Assembly: GCA_944389075.1 (NCBI GenBank)
Contig: CALXLA010000043.1
Span: forward strand, 1-64,000
DNA length: 64,000 nt
Source: an uncultured Spirochaetaceae bacterium
Lineage (GTDB): Bacteria > Spirochaetota > Spirochaetia > Sphaerochaetales > Sphaerochaetaceae
Reading direction: 5' to 3'
In this document: one piece after another, positions 50,302-58,720 of the stretch
Layout: every line of letters begins with the position of its first letter
Position numbering within the stretch: position 1 is the first letter of the stretch
Notes under the pieces: model-generated
The model's database searches: none
Told to the model about the DNA's origin: nothing
The model's input: the letters and a program-made list of their open reading frames with translations, nothing else
Made by a program: the position numbers and the translations under genes

Positions 50302-50631
50302 CTAGAATTTCTCTGCTTTATCGATATCCACGATGAATACCACGCAGCCACCCGCGGGAACTTCGACCATGTTCGCACCAGATGGATTGAATATCCTCAT
50401 ATCGCTCCCTGCTACAGGACTGAGCTGCATCCTATGGCCTGCATGCTTCTTGAGTATTGCGATTGCCGTATCGACCTTTGCATTATCCGTACCGATAAGA
50501 AGCGTCGTGTTCTTTGCTTTCAGGAAGCCTCCTGTTGTTGACAGCTTTGTCACGAAGAAGCCTTCCTTGTTGAGGCTCTGTACTGTATCTGATTCGTCAG
50601 ATGTCTGGATAATTGCAAGTATGAGTTTCAT
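50302..50631 (-). CDS. pstA: Cyclic-di-AMP receptor PstA (DarA), PII-like
   Basis: This 109-aa PII-fold protein matches the PstA/DarA family that binds cyclic-di-AMP instead of 2-oxoglutarate. Landmarks are EGFFVTKLSTTGGFLKAKNT (about 24-43) and TLLIGTDNAKVD (about 44-55), followed by the family-specific PVAGS loop and the C-terminal VEVPAGGCVVFIVDIDKAEKF strand. Lacking the long T-loop of true PII, it should not bind Amt in the canonical way. It sits between the Amt-PII gene and glnN, an unusual neighbourhood. The -10 TATAAT (50656-50661) is extended (TGA) and leaves a 22-nt leader with AAGGAA. Confidence 0.93.
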   Translation of the reverse strand: MKLILAIIQTSDESDTVQSLNKEGFFVTKLSTTGGFLKAKNTTLLIGTDNAKVDTAIAILKKHAGHRMQLSPVAGSDMRIFNPSGANMVEVPAGGCVVFIVDIDKAEKF

Positions 50632-50701
50632 TTTCTTCTATTCCTTTATTCAATTATTATATCATCAGCAGATGAAAGCTGTATATCATAAAATGTCCAT
50701 G

Positions 50702-50731
50702 TTGACTTGTGATTTCCAAAATCGCTACAAA
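50702..50731 (+). promoter_or_regulatory. Promoter of glnN
   Basis: TTGACT (50702-50707), 18 bp, TACAAA (50726-50731), 18 bases before the ATG, with GAGG in the leader. Confidence 0.5.
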
Positions 50732-50748
50732 ATATAGACGAGGTTGTT

Positions 50749-52836
50749 ATGGAAACTGTTGCTGATTACTTTGGTTCCCTTGTCTTCAATGATGATGTGA
50801 TGAAGGAACGTCTTCCAAAGGATATATACAAGGAACTGAAGAAGACGATAGAGGAAGGAAAGGATCTTTCGATAGAGGTCGCTAACTCCGTAGCCAATGC
50901 CATGAAGAACTGGGCTGTCGAAAAAGGCTGTACCCATTATACGCATTGGTTCCAGCCTATGACTGGCATAACAGCTGAGAAGCATGATGCTTTCATAACG
51001 CCTGCTGAGGGAGGGAAGGTCCTGCTTGAGTTCTCCGGAAAGGAACTCATAAAGGGAGAGCCAGATGCCTCTTCGTTCCCATCCGGTGGCATCAGGGCGA
51101 CATTCGAGGCAAGAGGATATACCGCATGGGATCCTACGAGCTATGCTTTCATAAAAGATGCGACGCTGTGCATTCCGACTGCCTTCTGCTCATATTCAGG
51201 AGAGGTCCTCGATAAGAAGACGCCGCTTCTCAGGAGCATGGAAGCTGTCTCTGCTGCCGCATGCGACATCCTTCGTCTTTTCGGCAGGAACGTCAAGAGA
51301 GTCATAACGACAGTTGGAGCAGAGCAGGAGTACTTCCTGATCGACAAAGCAGATTATGCAAAAAGGAAGGATCTGATTTACTGTGGCAGGACACTTCTGG
51401 GAGCAAGGGCTCCGAAAGGGCAGGAGCTTGAGGATCATTACTTCGGTGCTCTGAAGACAAGGGTCTCTGAGTACATGAGGGATCTTGATAAGGAGCTCTG
51501 GAAGCTGGGAATCTATGCAAAGACATCTCACAATGAGGTTGCACCCTGTCAGCATGAGCTTGCCCCTGTATACACCACGACGAATATAGCAGTGGATAAC
51601 AATCAGCTCGTGATGGAGCTGATGAAGAAAGTCGCAGAACGCCATGGGTTTGCATGCCTTCTTCATGAAAAGCCATTTGCTGGTGTGAATGGTTCCGGCA
51701 AGCACAACAACTGGGCTCTCAGCACGGATACAGGCAAGAACCTGTTTGATTCCGGAGACAGTCCCAGCGATAATCTCCTTTTCCTCCTTCTGATAACCGC
51801 AGTGCTTAAAGCAGTTGATGAGTATCAGGATCTGCTTAGGGTTTCTGTCGCATCAGCCGGGAATGACCACAGGCTTGGTGCTAATGAGGCACCTCCAGCA
51901 ATAGTCTCGGTATTCCTCGGGGATGATCTTTCCGAGATATTCGAAAGCATTGCCGATGGAAAGAAGGCGATGGGGAAATCAAAGGAGAAGATGCAGCTTG
52001 GAGCCCATGTCCTCCCTGCGATTCCAAAGGACACGACAGATAGGAACAGGACAAGCCCGTTTGCATTCACCGGCAATAAGTTTGAGTTCAGGATGCTTGG
52101 CTCATCATTCTCTGTTGCGGATCCGAATATCGTGCTTAATACCACAGTCGCCAAGGAACTCACGGATTTCTATGAGGCTCTGAAGGATGCTGAGGATTTC
52201 GACAAGGCTGTGCTTGCCCTCATCAAGGATACCTATATAAAGCACAGAAGAATCGTATTCAATGGCAACAACTACAGCCAGGAATGGGTGGAGGAGGCAA
52301 AGAAGAGAGGGTTGCTGAATCTTTCGTCATCTCCAGAGGCTTTTGACACATTCACGGCGCCTAAGAATATAGAGCTGTTCTCCCGATTCGGGATATACAA
52401 CTCCATTGAGATGCATTCACGCTATGAGATCCTCCATGAGGCATATTCAAAGACCATAAGAATCGAGGCGCTTACGATGATCGATATGGTGAATAAGCAG
52501 ATTCTTCCGGCTGTCATGTCCTATGCCTCGGATATCGCGGCAGGGCTTAATCAGAAGAAAGCCGCTCTGCCAGATATGCCGTTCGAAGCAGAGGTGGACA
52601 GGCTTGCAGAAATCGAGAGTCTTGTTTCCCGGCTTTATGGAGCTGTAAAGAAACTTGAGGAGGCTGTTGTCGCCGGGGAGGGGCTTGAAGGCGCTTCGCT
52701 TTCGCATTATTTCTGCAGCAATGTCCTTCCTGCGATGGATGATGTCAGAAAACATGCGGATGCGCTAGAGCTCATAGTAGGGCAGAAGTACTGGCCATAT
52801 CCTACATATGGCGAGATGCTGTATTACGTCGAATGA
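50749..52836 (+). CDS. glnN: Glutamine synthetase type III
   Basis: This 695-aa GSIII enzyme makes glutamine from glutamate and ammonia. It has the long N-terminal region typical of GSIII (about residues 1-190) and [20 protein letters not shown] near 105. The catalytic fold has EQEYFLID near 190, [20 protein letters not shown] near 265, the nucleotide segment [20 protein letters not shown] near 310 and [19 protein letters not shown] near 370. Type III enzymes are common in Bacteroides, cyanobacteria and some spirochaetes. A GAGG site lies five bases before the ATG. It converges with rubredoxin through a shared terminator. Confidence 0.96.
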   Translation: METVADYFGSLVFNDDVMKERLPKDIYKELKKTIEEGKDLSIEVANSVANAMKNWAVEKGCTHYTHWFQPMTGITAEKHDAFITPAEGGKVLLEFSGKELIKGEPDASSFPSGGIRATFEARGYTAWDPTSYAFIKDATLCIPTAFCSYSGEVLDKKTPLLRSMEAVSAAACDILRLFGRNVKRVITTVGAEQEYFLIDKADYAKRKDLIYCGRTLLGARAPKGQELEDHYFGALKTRVSEYMRDLDKELWKLGIYAKTSHNEVAPCQHELAPVYTTTNIAVDNNQLVMELMKKVAERHGFACLLHEKPFAGVNGSGKHNNWALSTDTGKNLFDSGDSPSDNLLFLLLITAVLKAVDEYQDLLRVSVASAGNDHRLGANEAPPAIVSVFLGDDLSEIFESIADGKKAMGKSKEKMQLGAHVLPAIPKDTTDRNRTSPFAFTGNKFEFRMLGSSFSVADPNIVLNTTVAKELTDFYEALKDAEDFDKAVLALIKDTYIKHRRIVFNGNNYSQEWVEEAKKRGLLNLSSSPEAFDTFTAPKNIELFSRFGIYNSIEMHSRYEILHEAYSKTIRIEALTMIDMVNKQILPAVMSYASDIAAGLNQKKAALPDMPFEAEVDRLAEIESLVSRLYGAVKKLEEAVVAGEGLEGASLSHYFCSNVLPAMDDVRKHADALELIVGQKYWPYPTYGEMLYYVE

Positions 52837-52842
52837 AAAGAA

Positions 52843-52874
52843 AAAGCTGCTGCACGGATCTGTACAGCAGCTTT
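52843..52874. terminator. Bidirectional terminator between glnN and rubredoxin genes
   Basis: AAAGCTGCTG (52843-52852) and CAGCAGCTTT (52865-52874) form a 10-bp stem. On the minus strand the T-rich tail is TTTTTCTTTTC, so it mainly serves the rubredoxin gene; on the plus strand the tail is short. Confidence 0.82.
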
Positions 52875-52880
52875 AACCAA

Positions 52881-53036
52881 TCACTCAGCTGAGAACTCTT
52901 CCTTTCCTGCACCGCAGAGAGGGCATACCCAGTCAGAAGGTACATCTTCCCACTTTGTTCCTGGAGCGATTCCATTGTCTGGATCGCCAGCTGTTTCGTC
53001 ATATACATATCCGCAGAGATTGCAAACGTACTTCAT
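52881..53036 (-). CDS. Rubredoxin
   Basis: This 51-aa small iron protein has one Fe bound by four Cys in two CxxCG motifs: [12 protein letters not shown] (about residues 3-14) and [14 protein letters not shown] (about 35-48), with the [14 protein letters not shown] loop typical of rubredoxins. It passes single electrons in anaerobes, for example to superoxide reductase or rubrerythrin. AAGGAG lies six bases before the ATG at 53036; the frame is open upstream to 53066 but those codons lie in the Fur-type operator. Its promoter is covered by that site, so it should be repressed when iron is plentiful. Confidence 0.95.
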   Translation of the reverse strand: MKYVCNLCGYVYDETAGDPDNGIAPGTKWEDVPSDWVCPLCGAGKEEFSAE

Positions 53037-53048
53037 AGTCAGCTCCTT

Positions 53049-53067
53049 ATTGATAATTATTATCAAT
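53049..53067 (-). promoter_or_regulatory. Fur-type operator over the rubredoxin transcription start
   Basis: A perfect 9-1-9 palindrome, ATTGATAATAATTATCAAT on the minus strand, contains the exact 7-1-7 Fur box TGATAATnATTATCA. PerR boxes read TTATAATnATTATAA, so Fur fits better. It lies between the -10 and the ribosome site. Confidence 0.8.
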
Positions 53068-53096
53068 AAATTACTGCCATTTCAGTCCAAAGTCAA
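53068..53096 (-). promoter_or_regulatory. Promoter of rubredoxin
   Basis: On the minus strand TTGACT (53091-53096), 17 bp, TAATTT (53068-53073), directly followed by the Fur-type operator. Confidence 0.75.
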
Positions 53097-53176
53097 CCCA
53101 GAAGTCTCTTTTTTGGTTGCTGATACCGCATTTTGCTGTAAAACTTAGAATAATTCATATCAAGGAGGATTACGGC

Positions 53177-54649
53177 GTGGGATTTGATGTAAATGCTGGT
53201 GCTTTGCTGATAACCGGTGGATACCTTGTCGGTATGCTTGTAATCGGATTCGTTGTCGGCAAGATCAAGATCAAGAACAGCTCTGACTACATGCTTGCAG
53301 GACGAAGAATGGGACTTTTCATGGTTGCGTTCTCTCTCAGCGCAAACAATATCGGCGGCGGTTCGACAACTGGACTTGCGAGCAAGGCATATGGCACATG
53401 GGGGATGAGTGCCGTATGGTATGTTCTTGCAGCTTCCATTGCGATGATTCCGCTCGCATATTTCGCCCCGAAGATCAGGAAGACTTTCGCTGTCACCATT
53501 CCGGAGGTCATCGGAAGAAGATTCGGCAAGGCTTCATCGATATTCTCTGCTGTCCTCAATATCCTGGCCCTTTTCTGCCTCACATCGAGTCAGGTGGCGG
53601 CATCGGGTTCTGTCATCGCGACTCTGACAGGAATTCCTCTGAATGTCTGTCTGTTCGCAGCAGGTATCATCATCATCGTATATACCACCCTCGGCGGTAT
53701 GATTGCCGATCAGATATCTGATTTTGTCCAGTTCATAATCATCCTGGTAGGTCTTGCGATAGCGACGCCGTTCGTGCTCAATGGATGTGGCGGATGGGAT
53801 GCGATTTCCGCAAAGCTTCCTGGCGAGCAGCTTTCATTCACGAAGATCGGCTGGGTCGTGATCATCGGATACATCTTCAACTATTTCTGCACATTCCTTT
53901 CTGGTCCTGAGATGATCAGCCGCTTCGAGAGCGCAAAGGATGAGAAGACAGCATTTGGCGCATCGCTTCTTTCCGGTGTCCTCATGGCTGCCATGTCGAT
54001 CTTCCCGACGCTTCTCGGCCTTGCTGCCCTCGCGATGAAGGATCAGATACCTGGCATTACCGAAGCAACTGCAATGATGGGCGTGACAGAGCATTTCGCT
54101 CCTACGATCATCACAGGAGTCGTTTCCGCTGCTATCATCTCCGCGACGATGTCCAGCGCTGATTCGAATCTTCTCTGCATGTCCACGATGTTCATGAAGG
54201 ATATCCTTATCCATTTCCGCGAAGGCGCTAAGGAGATGACCGATCAGCAGCTGATTTTCTGGACCAGGTTCTGCAATGTCTTATTCTGTCTTGTTGCGAT
54301 GATGATTTCATTCCTCGGCATCAGTATCGTCACGATGAACACATTCGCTTTCGCGATCCGCTGCGCAGGTCCTTTCGCAGCCTATGGCCTTGGAATCATA
54401 GTGCCAAGGGCAACAAAGCATTCAGGAACGATATCGATTGTCACGGGAACCATTGCCGTCATATTCTGGCAGATACTCTCAGGTGGTGACTTCTACCTTG
54501 GAATTCTTCCTGTGGTATTCGGCTGTGCTGTCGGTACTGCTACGTTCTTCATCGTAAATGCAATTGAATGGCATCTTGGAGTCGAGCCTGCTCCTTCTGC
54601 ATTCCTTACTCCGGAAGAACAGAGAAAGCTCGAAGCCGAAGGCAGATGA
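53177..54649 (+). CDS. Sodium/solute symporter, SSS family
   Basis: This 490-aa transporter has about 13 helices of the SSS family (PutP/PanF/SglT type): SSDYMLAGRRMGLFMVAFSL near residue 33, SANNIGGGSTTGLASKAYG near 53, and ISATMSSADSNLLCMSTMFM near 320, which holds Na+-site residues. It imports a solute driven by sodium; the substrate is unknown. The start is GTG 53177, eight bases after AAGGAGG; the frame is open upstream to 53117 but lacks a ribosome site. A strong terminator follows and it converges with the M18 peptidase gene. Confidence 0.88.
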   Translation: MGFDVNAGALLITGGYLVGMLVIGFVVGKIKIKNSSDYMLAGRRMGLFMVAFSLSANNIGGGSTTGLASKAYGTWGMSAVWYVLAASIAMIPLAYFAPKIRKTFAVTIPEVIGRRFGKASSIFSAVLNILALFCLTSSQVAASGSVIATLTGIPLNVCLFAAGIIIIVYTTLGGMIADQISDFVQFIIILVGLAIATPFVLNGCGGWDAISAKLPGEQLSFTKIGWVVIIGYIFNYFCTFLSGPEMISRFESAKDEKTAFGASLLSGVLMAAMSIFPTLLGLAALAMKDQIPGITEATAMMGVTEHFAPTIITGVVSAAIISATMSSADSNLLCMSTMFMKDILIHFREGAKEMTDQQLIFWTRFCNVLFCLVAMMISFLGISIVTMNTFAFAIRCAGPFAAYGLGIIVPRATKHSGTISIVTGTIAVIFWQILSGGDFYLGILPVVFGCAVGTATFFIVNAIEWHLGVEPAPSAFLTPEEQRKLEAEGR

Positions 54650-54659
54650 TCATAAGAAA

Positions 54660-54687
54660 GGCTCCCAGATCCGGGAGCCTGATTTTT
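54660..54687. terminator. Bidirectional terminator between the symporter and M18 genes
   Basis: GGCTCCC (54660-54666), loop AGATCC, GGGAGCC (54673-54679), then TGATTTTTA in the plus direction and TTTCTTATG in the minus direction. The stem overlaps the last two bases of the M18 stop region. Confidence 0.85.
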
Positions 54688-55999
54688 ACAGCGCAAGGAA
54701 TGCTTTGTAGCAGCTGTATGCTGATTTGACATCTGATGCTGCTGTTATCTCCCAGGGCGCATGCATGCTCAGCACTGCAACACCGCAGTCTATGACTTCC
54801 ATGCCATAGTAGGCAGAGTATTTTGCGATTGTGCCGCCTCCGCCTACGTCTACTTTCGACATTTCGGCTGCCTGATATTTCACGCCATTATCATCCATGG
54901 CCTTCCTGAGCTTCGCGATGAATTCCGCATTTGCTTCGGATGCACTGCTCTTGCCTCTGCCGCCTGTGTATCTGTTGAATACTACGCCTCTTCCAAGGAA
55001 TGATGAGTTCTTTTTGTCATACAGCCCCTGATTGAGTGGATCGAATGCTGAGTTGACATCACTTGAGAGCATGTATGAATTACGGAGCATCCTTCTGAGT
55101 TTCAGTCCGTCATAGCCTTCTGTCTTATCGAGAAGCTCTGATGCAGCATTCTCGAAGAACATGCTGTCCATGCCCGTATTGCCGCATGAACCGATCTCCT
55201 CCTTGTCCACAAGTATGCAGCAAAGCGTTCTTTCTCCGGCCTCGGCTTCAAGAAAAGCAGAAAGAGATGCAAATGCGCATACTCTGTCATCCTGACCATA
55301 AGCAAGGATCATTGAGTTGTCGAGGCCCATGCTCTTTGACTTGCCAGCAGGAACCGCCTCGAGTTCTGCGGAGAAGAAATCATCTTCCTCTATGTCATAT
55401 TTCTCGCTGAGAATCCTGAGAATGGCATTCTTTGCCGCATCCTTCTCTTCTGATTCTTCTCCGGAAAGCCCGACTATGATATCTAGATCTTCACCCGGAA
55501 TGAACTCCGAGGCTGTCTTCTTCATCTGCTCCTGTGCGATATGAGGAAGAATATCCGAGATGCAGAGAGTATTCTCGTCATCCTCTCCGATCTCCACCCT
55601 GATCACGGATCCGTCTTTCTTTGCGACTATTCCATGGAGGGCGAGTGGGAGCGTTACCCACTGGTACTTCTTGATTCCGCCATAGTAGACAGTATCGAGA
55701 TAAACCAGGCCATCGCTTTCATAAAGCGGCTTCATCTTGATATCGAGGCGGGGTGAATCGATATGGGCACCAAGGATATTCATTCCGTTTTCCGCCTTTC
55801 CGCTTCCGACTGTGAAGAGGGCTATGGATTTCCCGTTCCTGACATAATACAGCTTGTCGCCGGCAGATGCCTTGCTTATCGTGCTTATGTTCCTGAAGCC
55901 TTTTGCCTCAGCTGCCGCTATGATCTGATTGACGCATTCCCTTTCTGTTTTCCCATTGTCGAGGAATGCGCGGTATTCCGCTATAAGATTTCTGTCCAT
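54686..55999 (-). CDS. M18-family aspartyl aminopeptidase
   Basis: This 437-aa zinc aminopeptidase (clan MH) has GAHIDSPRLDIKMK near residue 75 with the first zinc ligand, VDKEEIGSCGNTGMDSMF near 255 with the catalytic Glu and Asp/Gly, and the C-terminal LSMHAPWEITAASDVKSAYS with a His ligand near 410. It trims acidic N-terminal residues from peptides. The ATG at 55999 is 8 nt after TATCTT, without a ribosome site, so a leaderless transcript is likely. It diverges from the YjdF-like membrane gene. Confidence 0.9.
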   Translation of the reverse strand: MDRNLIAEYRAFLDNGKTERECVNQIIAAAEAKGFRNISTISKASAGDKLYYVRNGKSIALFTVGSGKAENGMNILGAHIDSPRLDIKMKPLYESDGLVYLDTVYYGGIKKYQWVTLPLALHGIVAKKDGSVIRVEIGEDDENTLCISDILPHIAQEQMKKTASEFIPGEDLDIIVGLSGEESEEKDAAKNAILRILSEKYDIEEDDFFSAELEAVPAGKSKSMGLDNSMILAYGQDDRVCAFASLSAFLEAEAGERTLCCILVDKEEIGSCGNTGMDSMFFENAASELLDKTEGYDGLKLRRMLRNSYMLSSDVNSAFDPLNQGLYDKKNSSFLGRGVVFNRYTGGRGKSSASEANAEFIAKLRKAMDDNGVKYQAAEMSKVDVGGGGTIAKYSAYYGMEVIDCGVAVLSMHAPWEITAASDVKSAYSCYKAFLAL

Positions 56000-56059
56000 A
56001 TAAGGAAAGATAGCTTTATTGAGGCCAAATGGCTATACCATTGTGATATACTTTACCTT

Positions 56060-56884
56060 ATGCCTAGGAGAAACAGGAAAAAGATACATAAGCTTACGCT
56101 GAAGGAGCAGATCAGGCAGAAGCCGAAGATGTTCACGCTCTATCTGCTAATAAGGCTTTCGGTCGTGCTTGTTCTGATAGCTCAGCTTTTCAATCGTGAT
56201 ATCGCGAACGTAGGATACTGCGTACTTGCGCTCATCCTCCTTACGATACCTTCGTTCATTGAAGATAACTGGCATATCGATATTCCGGATACTCTTGAGG
56301 TGATTGTCCTGCTTTTCATCTATGCCGCGGAGATTCTCGGGGAGGTGAGGGCATATTATGTCCAGGTGCCGTTCTGGGATACCGCCCTTCATACAGTCAC
56401 GGGCTTCCTTGCTGCGGCTGTAGGTTTCTCCCTTGTCGATATCGTGAACAGGAACGAGAATACGAAACTCTTCCTTTCTCCGCTGTATGTCGCTATTGCG
56501 GCATTTGCATTCTCCATGACGGTAGGTGTCTTCTGGGAATTCTGGGAGTTCTTCTGCGATTGCTTCCTTGGAATGGATACACAGAAGGATACTGTGATAC
56601 ATGCAATCGGCTCTGTCGCGCTGGATCCGACTATGTCGAATAAGGTCGTATGGATCAGGGATATCACATCGACATCGGTGAATGGGATAGATCTCGGTAT
56701 CGATGGCTATCTGGATATCGGACTGTACGATACGATGAGCGATCTCTTCGTGAATTTCATCGGGGCGCTTGTCTTTTCGATAATTGGATTCTTCTATCTC
56801 AAGTCAGGTACGCACAGCACTTTCGCAAAGAGATTCATCCCGACGCTGATGGCTGAGAAGAAGAAGGAATCCGAGAAGGAATGA
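56060..56884 (+). CDS. YjdF/DUF2238-like membrane protein
   Basis: This 274-aa protein has about seven hydrophobic helices. DTALHTVTGFLAAAVGFSLV near residue 118, GVFWEFWEFFCDCFLGMD near 162 and YDTMSDLFVNFIGALVFSII near 228 hold the conserved His/Glu/Asp pattern of the YjdF (DUF2238) family, function unknown. The start is ATG 56060 because the extended -10 TGA-TATACT (56047-56052) ends 8 nt upstream; a long upstream frame back to 55763 overlaps the divergent peptidase gene and is rejected. A weak hairpin (AGAGGGC/GCCCTCT, about 56888-56906) follows. Confidence 0.75.
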   Translation: MPRRNRKKIHKLTLKEQIRQKPKMFTLYLLIRLSVVLVLIAQLFNRDIANVGYCVLALILLTIPSFIEDNWHIDIPDTLEVIVLLFIYAAEILGEVRAYYVQVPFWDTALHTVTGFLAAAVGFSLVDIVNRNENTKLFLSPLYVAIAAFAFSMTVGVFWEFWEFFCDCFLGMDTQKDTVIHAIGSVALDPTMSNKVVWIRDITSTSVNGIDLGIDGYLDIGLYDTMSDLFVNFIGALVFSIIGFFYLKSGTHSTFAKRFIPTLMAEKKKESEKE

Positions 56885-56908
56885 AGAAGAGGGCACGTGG
56901 CCCTCTCC

Positions 56909-58066
56909 TCAAAGCATTGATTTCAGATCATCAAGCGCTTCCTGATTGATTTCCTCCCATGGGAAGGAGACATCGGTGCGTCCGAATGAACCATTTCCCG
57001 CAGCCTGCCTGTAGATAGGCTGTCTGAGCTTGAACTGCTCGATCATGCCTGCAGGTCTCAGGTCATAGTGCCTGCCGATCCATTCGATGAGCTTGTCTTC
57101 GCTTATTTTTCCCGTTCCATATGTGAATACCGCAAGCGATACAGGTTCTGCAACACCTATTGCATAAGCAGCCTGAAGCTCACACTCAGCGGCAGCTCCT
57201 GCGGCAACGACTGTCTTGGCGATGTTTCTCAGAGCAAGGGATGCTGTCCTGTCGACCTTCGTACAGTCCTTTCCCGAGAATGCGCCGCCGCCATGATGTG
57301 CATAGCCGCCATATGTATCCACGATGATCTTCCTTCCTGTGAGGCCTGTATCTGCGGCAGGTCCGCCATATACAAAGCGTCCTGTGGGATTGATGTAGTA
57401 CTTTGTATTCTCATCGCAGAGCTCAGCAGGAATCACGGCTTCGATTACCTGCTTTTTGATATCTCTCCTGAGCGCTTCAAGCTCCACATCAGGGTCATGC
57501 TGCGCAGAAACGACTACCGCGTCGATTCTCTTCACGCTTCTTCCATCGTATTCCACAGTCATCTGGCTCTTCCCATCAGGGCGGAGGTACGGGAGGATGC
57601 CTTTCTCCCTGACTTCCTGCAACCTCATTGAGAGCTTCCTTGCGAACACTGCAGCGGCTGGCATATATTCATCGCCCTCATCAGAGGCATAGCCGAACAT
57701 CATACCCTGATCTCCTGCACCAAGGGTATCCTTGTCACTGTATGAGTTGTTTACTCCCATTGCGATATCAGGGGATTGCTCATGGATGCTGCATGTGATT
57801 ACAGCTTTGTCGTCAAAGCCATATTCGCTCTTCGTATATCCGATTTCCCTGATGATGCGGCGAGCGACCGCTTCATAGTCGACCTTTGCTTTCGACGTGA
57901 TTTCTCCCATGATATGCACAGCACCTGGTTCTGTAGTCACCTCGCAGGCTGAACGCGACATCGGATCCTGGCGGAGAAGCTCATCAAGGATACCATCTGC
58001 AATCTGGTCACATACCTTATCTGGATGTCCGACAGTTACGGACTCTGAAGTAAATAGCCTTTTCAT
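56909..58066 (-). CDS. metK: S-adenosylmethionine synthetase
   Basis: This 385-aa enzyme makes SAM from methionine and ATP. Signatures are SVTVGHPDKVCDQIADGILD near the N-terminus, GAGDQGMMFGYASDEG near residue 115 and GGGAFSGKDCTKVDRTA near 265. The ATG at 58066 is chosen over the longer frame to 58129, because the family begins MKRLFTSESVT. The upstream 59 nt lack space for a SAM riboswitch; TATATT ends about 11 nt before the ATG, suggesting a leader of only a few bases. SAM feeds the radical enzymes HydE and HydG and the rRNA methylases in this window. Confidence 0.96.
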   Translation of the reverse strand: MKRLFTSESVTVGHPDKVCDQIADGILDELLRQDPMSRSACEVTTEPGAVHIMGEITSKAKVDYEAVARRIIREIGYTKSEYGFDDKAVITCSIHEQSPDIAMGVNNSYSDKDTLGAGDQGMMFGYASDEGDEYMPAAAVFARKLSMRLQEVREKGILPYLRPDGKSQMTVEYDGRSVKRIDAVVVSAQHDPDVELEALRRDIKKQVIEAVIPAELCDENTKYYINPTGRFVYGGPAADTGLTGRKIIVDTYGGYAHHGGGAFSGKDCTKVDRTASLALRNIAKTVVAAGAAAECELQAAYAIGVAEPVSLAVFTYGTGKISEDKLIEWIGRHYDLRPAGMIEQFKLRQPIYRQAAGNGSFGRTDVSFPWEEINQEALDDLKSML

Positions 58067-58125
58067 AACAAATAGAAATATAACCCCATAATCGGATTTA
58101 AGGTAGTAGGACCGGAGAAAATAAA

Positions 58126-58650
58126 TCAAGGCATCATCGCCGCGATTATATCAGGGACATCCCGCATGGAAATCCTGAGCTCTTCCGTAAAACGGCTGGC
58201 AGGATAAGACACAGGTAAGCTCAGCCATATTGAAATGCGCACGATCATGGCATCAGCGATCAGCGCATATGGCTTCCTGTCGTCAATCGAGCGTGGGAAG
58301 GCATTGATGATGAAGTCCTCAAGCATCCTGTGGAAATGAAAGTGCACGGAGGCATCTGCGGTTTCCTGGAAAGGGATTCTGTATAGCCATATGTTCCTTT
58401 TCATATGCAGGAGGAGCTTATAGATCCTGTCCCAGCCCCTTTTCGTGCAGGGAATGCTCCGGACAGCCTGGTTGAGATCCGCAATCAACGTGGCGGAAAG
58501 CAGATCATCCTTCGTACGGAAATGACTGTAGAATGTCCTTGGGGTAACTTCGGCACGATTTGCTATCATGCGTACCGTGATAGCATTGTATCTTCTTTCC
58601 ATGAGCATATCGCGGAAAGCTTTCGCGATCCGGTTCCCGGCATTATCCAT
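58126..58650 (-). CDS. TetR-family transcription regulator
   Basis: This 174-aa protein has a typical TetR N-terminal HTH, NAITVRMIANRAEVTPRTFYSHF (about residues 20-42), with the family-type TxxxFYxHF turn. The C-terminal ligand domain is not assignable. The ATG at 58650 follows TACAAT with an upstream TG (extended) by 7 nt, so it should be leaderless. It is 70 nt from the divergent ilvA start and upstream of metK on the same strand; either could be its target, but no operator is visible. Confidence 0.85.
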   Translation of the reverse strand: MDNAGNRIAKAFRDMLMERRYNAITVRMIANRAEVTPRTFYSHFRTKDDLLSATLIADLNQAVRSIPCTKRGWDRIYKLLLHMKRNIWLYRIPFQETADASVHFHFHRMLEDFIINAFPRSIDDRKPYALIADAMIVRISIWLSLPVSYPASRFTEELRISMRDVPDIIAAMMP

Positions 58651-58656
58651 AGGGAT

Positions 58657-58662
58657 ATTGTA
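58657..58662 (-). promoter_or_regulatory. Extended -10 box of the TetR gene
   Basis: On the minus strand TGA-TACAAT; the last T is 7 nt before the A of the start codon at 58650. Confidence 0.55.
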
Positions 58663-58685
58663 TCAGATCGGGTGGCTTCGCTGCA

Positions 58686-58714
58686 TTGATACTGTTCGCT
58701 TCAGGCGTTAATAT
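58686..58714 (+). promoter_or_regulatory. Promoter of ilvA, predicted leaderless
   Basis: TTGATA (58686-58691), 17 bp, TAATAT (58709-58714), then six bases to the ATG at 58721. A clear example of the leaderless arrangement. Confidence 0.75.
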
Positions 58715-58720
58715 CCTGAT

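Noticed and set aside
55763-56059. N-terminal extension of the YjdF-like gene across the divergent peptidase gene
   Set aside because: It would overlap the whole start of the M18 gene; an extended -10 box at 56047-56052 sets the start at 56060.
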